Assembly (NCBI GenBank): GCA_017408625.1
Contig: JAFQUG010000348.1
Span: forward strand, 1-7,342
Reading direction: 5' to 3'
Length of the DNA: 7,342 nt
Source: Clostridia bacterium
Lineage (GTDB): Bacteria > Bacillota_A > Clostridia > Oscillospirales > CAG-272
Shown here: positions 4,427 through 7,342 of the stretch, one piece after another
Layout of the letters: each line of letters starts with the position of its first letter
Position numbering within the stretch: position 1 is the first letter of the stretch
The notes under the pieces: model-generated
What the model was told of the DNA's origin: nothing
Seen by the model: the letters and a program-made list of their open reading frames with translations, nothing else
Database searches by the model: none
Program-made: the position numbers and the translations under genes

Positions 4427-5563
4427 ATGAAAATCGTATTCAACCGCCAGGAAATCTGCAACGCCGTTGCACCTCTGATGTGTGCTGTATCCGGCAAATC
4501 TACGCTGACTGCCGTGGAGGGCATTCTGTTTGAAGCAAAAGAGGACAATACCTGCGTGCTGACCACGTTTGACCTTGAAAAGGGCGTTCGTATTGTGATC
4601 AATGCCGACGTTGAAGAGCCCGGCTGCTATATCATCAACGCACAGAAGTTTGTGCAGACCATTCGTGTCATGGAAGGCGAGACCGTAACTCTGACCGTCA
4701 ACGAAAAGCTGGGCGCAGAGATCGTTTCCGCCAATTCTTCCCATAAAATGAACGCGCTTGCGGGTGCGGATTTTCCCGAGATTCCCAAGCTGACCTCGCA
4801 AAATACCTTTACCGTCAAGCAGAGCGTGCTCAAGGAAATGCTTTCTAAGGTCATGTACGCCATGGGCGTCAACGACCAGCGTCCCGTACTCAACGGTACA
4901 CACTTCCGCATTACCGACAACGTGCTCTACTTAGTATCCTGTGACTCCTTCAAGCTGGCAAAGTGCAACGTGACCACTGAGATCGAATCACAGGGCACGT
5001 CCGACTTCTCCTTCATCATTCCCTGCAAAACGGTAAACGAGCTTTACAAAATGCTGGATAACGACGAGGAAGCAACCGTGACCGTTTACACCAGCCGTAA
5101 GAATATCGTGTTTGATCTGGACAGCATGATCTTCTTCTCCCGTCTGATCGACGGCGATTATATTGATTATAACCGCATCATTATCACCACGCACCGTATC
5201 TCGGTTTGCGTGGACAGATCCGTTCTGATCGGTGCTCTGGAGCGCGCAGCACTTGTTACCGAGGAAAGAATTGCGGGCAGCGTGCGCTCTCACGTCAAGC
5301 TGACTGTGGCCGGTGATTATCTCAAGATCTCGGCAACCTCTACTGCAGGCTCTACTTACGAGGAGCTTTACGTGGAGCACCAGGGCGACGATCTGGTCAT
5401 TGCCTTCAATAACCGCTATCTGATCGACTCCTTGCGTGCCTGCACGGCAGACAGAGTCAAGCTGAGCATGACCTCTCCCCTGTCCAGCATCAACATCGAG
5501 CCCGTAGAGCAGAGCGAGGACAAGGAGCTGTTTTTGTTGCTGCCTGTTCGTATGAAGGACTAA
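4427..5563 (+). CDS. dnaN: DNA polymerase III sliding clamp, beta subunit
   Basis: Ring-shaped dimer that encircles DNA and tethers the replicative polymerase and repair proteins. Complete at 378 residues, within the normal range. It begins MKIVFNRQEI, and this start is chosen by the AAGGAG site. Family landmarks: RPVLNGTHF (152-160) in the middle domain, SRLIDGDYIDY (238-248) between domains 2 and 3, FNNRYLIDSL (327-336), SPLSSINIEP (350-359), and the C-terminal LLPVRM (371-376), which is part of the hydrophobic cleft that binds client proteins. It lies directly after the origin and heads a tight cluster with recF 7 nt downstream. Identity is certain from motifs and context. Confidence 0.98.
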   Translation: MKIVFNRQEICNAVAPLMCAVSGKSTLTAVEGILFEAKEDNTCVLTTFDLEKGVRIVINADVEEPGCYIINAQKFVQTIRVMEGETVTLTVNEKLGAEIVSANSSHKMNALAGADFPEIPKLTSQNTFTVKQSVLKEMLSKVMYAMGVNDQRPVLNGTHFRITDNVLYLVSCDSFKLAKCNVTTEIESQGTSDFSFIIPCKTVNELYKMLDNDEEATVTVYTSRKNIVFDLDSMIFFSRLIDGDYIDYNRIIITTHRISVCVDRSVLIGALERAALVTEERIAGSVRSHVKLTVAGDYLKISATSTAGSTYEELYVEHQGDDLVIAFNNRYLIDSLRACTADRVKLSMTSPLSSINIEPVEQSEDKELFLLLPVRMKD

Positions 5564-5570
5564 GACACTT

Positions 5571-6683
5571 ATGCAATGCAATCGCATAGAGGTCACCGAT
5601 TTCCGTAATATCGAGCATGCAGAGGTAGCATTCGACGGCGGAGTCAACGTGCTTGTGGGCGACAATGCCCAGGGAAAGACCAATTTGCTTGAAGCCATTT
5701 ATCTCTGTGCGCTGGGAAAGACCTTTCGCGCAGCGAAGGATGCTGAGCTTGTGCGATTCGGCCGTGAGGAATGCAGCATTGTGCAGCATTTTTCCGACAG
5801 TGCAAGAGAGCAGGTCATTGAAATGCAGCTTGGTACCAAGGCGCGCAGGCGTGTGTATCATAACGGTGTCAGCCTTGCGCGTACCAGTCAACTGCTCGGA
5901 AATTTCCGCGTCGTACTCTTTTGTCCCGAGCACCTCTCCTTGGTCAAGGACGGACCTGCCGAGAGACGCAATTTTTTAGACGTGGCCATCTCGCAGCTGC
6001 ACCCCGCCTATATCCGCTCGCTGCAGAAATACAATCAGCTGCTCAAGCAAAGAAACAGCCTCTTAAAGCTTGCCGAAACAGACCGCAAGACCTTTGACGA
6101 TACGGTGGAGCTGTGGAGCGCGCAGCTGGCGCATGAGGCAGCATATATTGCGTCGGTCAGATACGAATACGTCAAAAAGCTCAACGTACACGTGGGTGAA
6201 TTTTTCACCGGAATGTCGGGCGAGCGCGAGTCGGTATGCGTCAGATATATGGGTAAGGCGCACGTGGAAGAGGATATGTATGCGGACAAGGAATATTGCG
6301 AGCGTGCTTATATGAATCTTTATATGTCGCACCACGACCGAGAAATTGCCGCTGGAAGCACTTTGTGGGGCATTCACAGAGATGACCTCGAAATTGAGCT
6401 TAACGGCAAATACGCGCGAATTTTTGCCTCTCAGGGGCAACAAAGATCGATCGCTCTTGCTATGAAAATGGCAGAGGGCGAAATTTCCAGAGAAAATTGC
6501 GGACAGGAATATCCCGTATTCTTGTTTGATGACGTGCTTTCCGAGCTGGATGCCGGACGCCGCGCTTACCTGCTTGGTGAGATCCGTGACCGTCAGGTGA
6601 TCATGACCTCATGCGAGAGTGATCTTGTGGGCGCAAAGAATACCGTTTACGTGAAACAAGGTACTTACGAAAGAAGAGAATAA
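5571..6683 (+). CDS. recF: DNA replication and repair protein RecF
   Basis: SMC/ABC-like ATPase that works with RecO and RecR to load RecA at single-strand gaps and stalled forks. Complete at 370 residues, typical for the family. The start MQCNRIEVTDFRNIEH aligns with the usual RecF opening (a strand, then FRN). Walker A is GDNAQGKT (30-37); the RecF-type segment ERRNFLDVAISQLHP is at 131-145; the ABC signature SQGQQRS is at 287-293; Walker B VFLFDD is at 316-321, followed by the D-loop SELD (324-327). It follows dnaN by 7 nt; the likely ribosome site AAGGA overlaps the last codons of dnaN, about 11 nt before the ATG, suggesting translational coupling. The small S4-domain gene yaaA, which lies between dnaN and recF in B. 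subtilis, is absent here. Confidence 0.97.
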   Translation: MQCNRIEVTDFRNIEHAEVAFDGGVNVLVGDNAQGKTNLLEAIYLCALGKTFRAAKDAELVRFGREECSIVQHFSDSAREQVIEMQLGTKARRRVYHNGVSLARTSQLLGNFRVVLFCPEHLSLVKDGPAERRNFLDVAISQLHPAYIRSLQKYNQLLKQRNSLLKLAETDRKTFDDTVELWSAQLAHEAAYIASVRYEYVKKLNVHVGEFFTGMSGERESVCVRYMGKAHVEEDMYADKEYCERAYMNLYMSHHDREIAAGSTLWGIHRDDLEIELNGKYARIFASQGQQRSIALAMKMAEGEISRENCGQEYPVFLFDDVLSELDAGRRAYLLGEIRDRQVIMTSCESDLVGAKNTVYVKQGTYERRE

Positions 6684-6688
6684 ATATT

Positions 6689-6949
6689 ATGTTTTTACAC
6701 GTTGGAAACAACAAAAATATCCGAAGCCGTGATATCATCGGCATTTTTGATACAGATAACGCCACACTTTCTGCTGTGACAAGACAGTATCTGAGCCGTG
6801 CAGAGAAGCAAGGACTTGTGGATTCGGCGCGCGAGGAGATCCCGAAATCCTTTGTGCTTTATCGCACCAAGGACGGTTGCAAGATCTGCTTTTCTCAGCT
6901 TTCGGCAACCGCACTCTCCGGCAGAATGAGCGACCCGTCCAGCTTATAA
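6689..6949 (+). CDS. remB: RemB/YaaB-like DUF370 regulator
   Basis: Small protein of 86 residues. It matches the DUF370 family (B. subtilis RemB/YaaB, a relative of the biofilm matrix regulator RemA): it opens MFLHVGNNKNIRSRDIIGIFD and contains IPKSFVL (51-57) and a C-terminal SQLSATALSGR (69-79), in the order expected. Family members bind DNA; the targets in this organism cannot be read from the sequence. The gene sits between recF and gyrB exactly as yaaB does in B. subtilis, 5 nt after the recF stop and 44 nt before gyrB. The purine-rich AGAAGAGA upstream serves as ribosome site. The role in matrix control is inferred from the family only. Confidence 0.88.
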   Translation: MFLHVGNNKNIRSRDIIGIFDTDNATLSAVTRQYLSRAEKQGLVDSAREEIPKSFVLYRTKDGCKICFSQLSATALSGRMSDPSSL

Positions 6950-6993
6950 ATTGATCTAAAAATACGCAAAATAATCAGAAAAAGGATAAAAAC

Positions 6994-7342
6994 ATGCAAG
7001 AAAATCAAAATCTTACCCCGGAAAAAGAAAATGTATATGACGAAAGTCAGATTCAGGTACTTGAAGGCCTTGAGGCAGTCAGAAAGCGTCCAGGTATGTA
7101 TATCGGTACCACCTCGATCCGCGGCCTGCACCACCTGGTCTATGAGATCGTGGACAACTCGATCGATGAGGCACTTGCGGGGTATTGCGACACCATTCGC
7201 GTGACCATCAACCCCGATAACAGCGTGACCGTTGAGGACAACGGCAGAGGTATCCCTGCCGGTATTCACGCAAAGGAAGGTATTCCTACTCCCGAGGTGG
7301 TATATACCATTCTGCACGCGGGCGGAAAATTTGGCGGTGGCG
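6994..7342 (+). CDS. gyrB: DNA gyrase subunit B, N-terminal part (runs off the right edge)
   Basis: ATPase subunit of DNA gyrase, which with GyrA introduces negative supercoils. The first 116 residues are visible, all within the GHKL ATPase domain. The start follows AAAGGA (6981-6986) by 7 nt. Seen: [13 protein letters not shown] (26-38), which shapes the ATP lid and dimer arm; [10 protein letters not shown] (51-60) with the catalytic Glu51 and Mg-binding Asn55; DNGRGIP (82-88) with the adenine-binding Asp82; and HAGGKFGGG (108-116), the start of the glycine-rich ATP loop. ParE shares this domain, but the position after recF-remB favours gyrB. No gyrase-promoter-like supercoiling element is evident in the 44-nt gap; it is probably co-transcribed with remB. 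Confidence 0.96.
   Translation, partial: MQENQNLTPEKENVYDESQIQVLEGLEAVRKRPGMYIGTTSIRGLHHLVYEIVDNSIDEALAGYCDTIRVTINPDNSVTVEDNGRGIPAGIHAKEGIPTPEVVYTILHAGGKFGGG

Noticed and set aside
4119..4430. A 103-codon plus-strand open frame through the origin, starting at GTG
   Set aside because: No ribosome site. The frame runs through four of the five DnaA boxes and the palindrome, overlaps the start of dnaN, and resembles no family.

Overview
The window is a chromosomal replication-origin neighbourhood from a low-to-mid GC bacterium, most likely an uncultured member of the Clostridia (Bacillota). The evidence is the order dnaA - origin - dnaN - recF - remB (yaaB/DUF370) - gyrB, strong AGGA/AAGGAG-type ribosome sites, and A/T-rich intergenic DNA around coding sequence of roughly even base composition. 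I cannot name a genus.

Layout. Positions 1-2505 (minus strand, running off the left edge) hold a Cu(+)-exporting P1B-type ATPase (copA). Its reading frame runs without a stop through the usual end of the pump and into a second CxxC heavy-metal-associated domain that looks like a free copper chaperone (CopZ). The join carries its own ribosome-site-like sequence and ATG, and a TAA lies in the -1 frame just before it. Positions 2506-2720 form a divergent promoter region between copA and dnaA. dnaA (2721-4109) encodes a complete 462-residue initiator with an unusual DNA-recognition loop. Positions 4110-4426 are the likely oriC. It has four identical TTTTCCACA DnaA boxes, one near-box abutting the last of them, a set of TTTTGC repeats, a candidate DnaA-trio/unwinding element and an 18-bp perfect palindrome. 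dnaN (4427-5563), recF (5571-6683) and remB (6689-6949) follow with gaps of 7 and 5 nt. gyrB (from 6994) runs off the right edge.

How the genes work together. DnaA binds the boxes downstream of its own gene, melts the adjacent A/T-rich DNA and loads the replisome. DnaN is the sliding clamp, RecF acts in gap repair at stalled forks, and GyrB is half of the gyrase that supplies negative supercoiling. RemB is a small DNA-binding regulator that often sits in this cluster. The copper pump is not part of this machinery. Its position beside dnaA, where rpmH-rnpA is common in Bacillota, suggests rearrangement.

The points most worth a second look are the CopA-CopZ join (true fusion, slippage site or single-base sequence error) and the matched oddity of a variant DnaA recognition loop beside an origin whose boxes all carry T instead of A at position 3. 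No wholly new system is evident.
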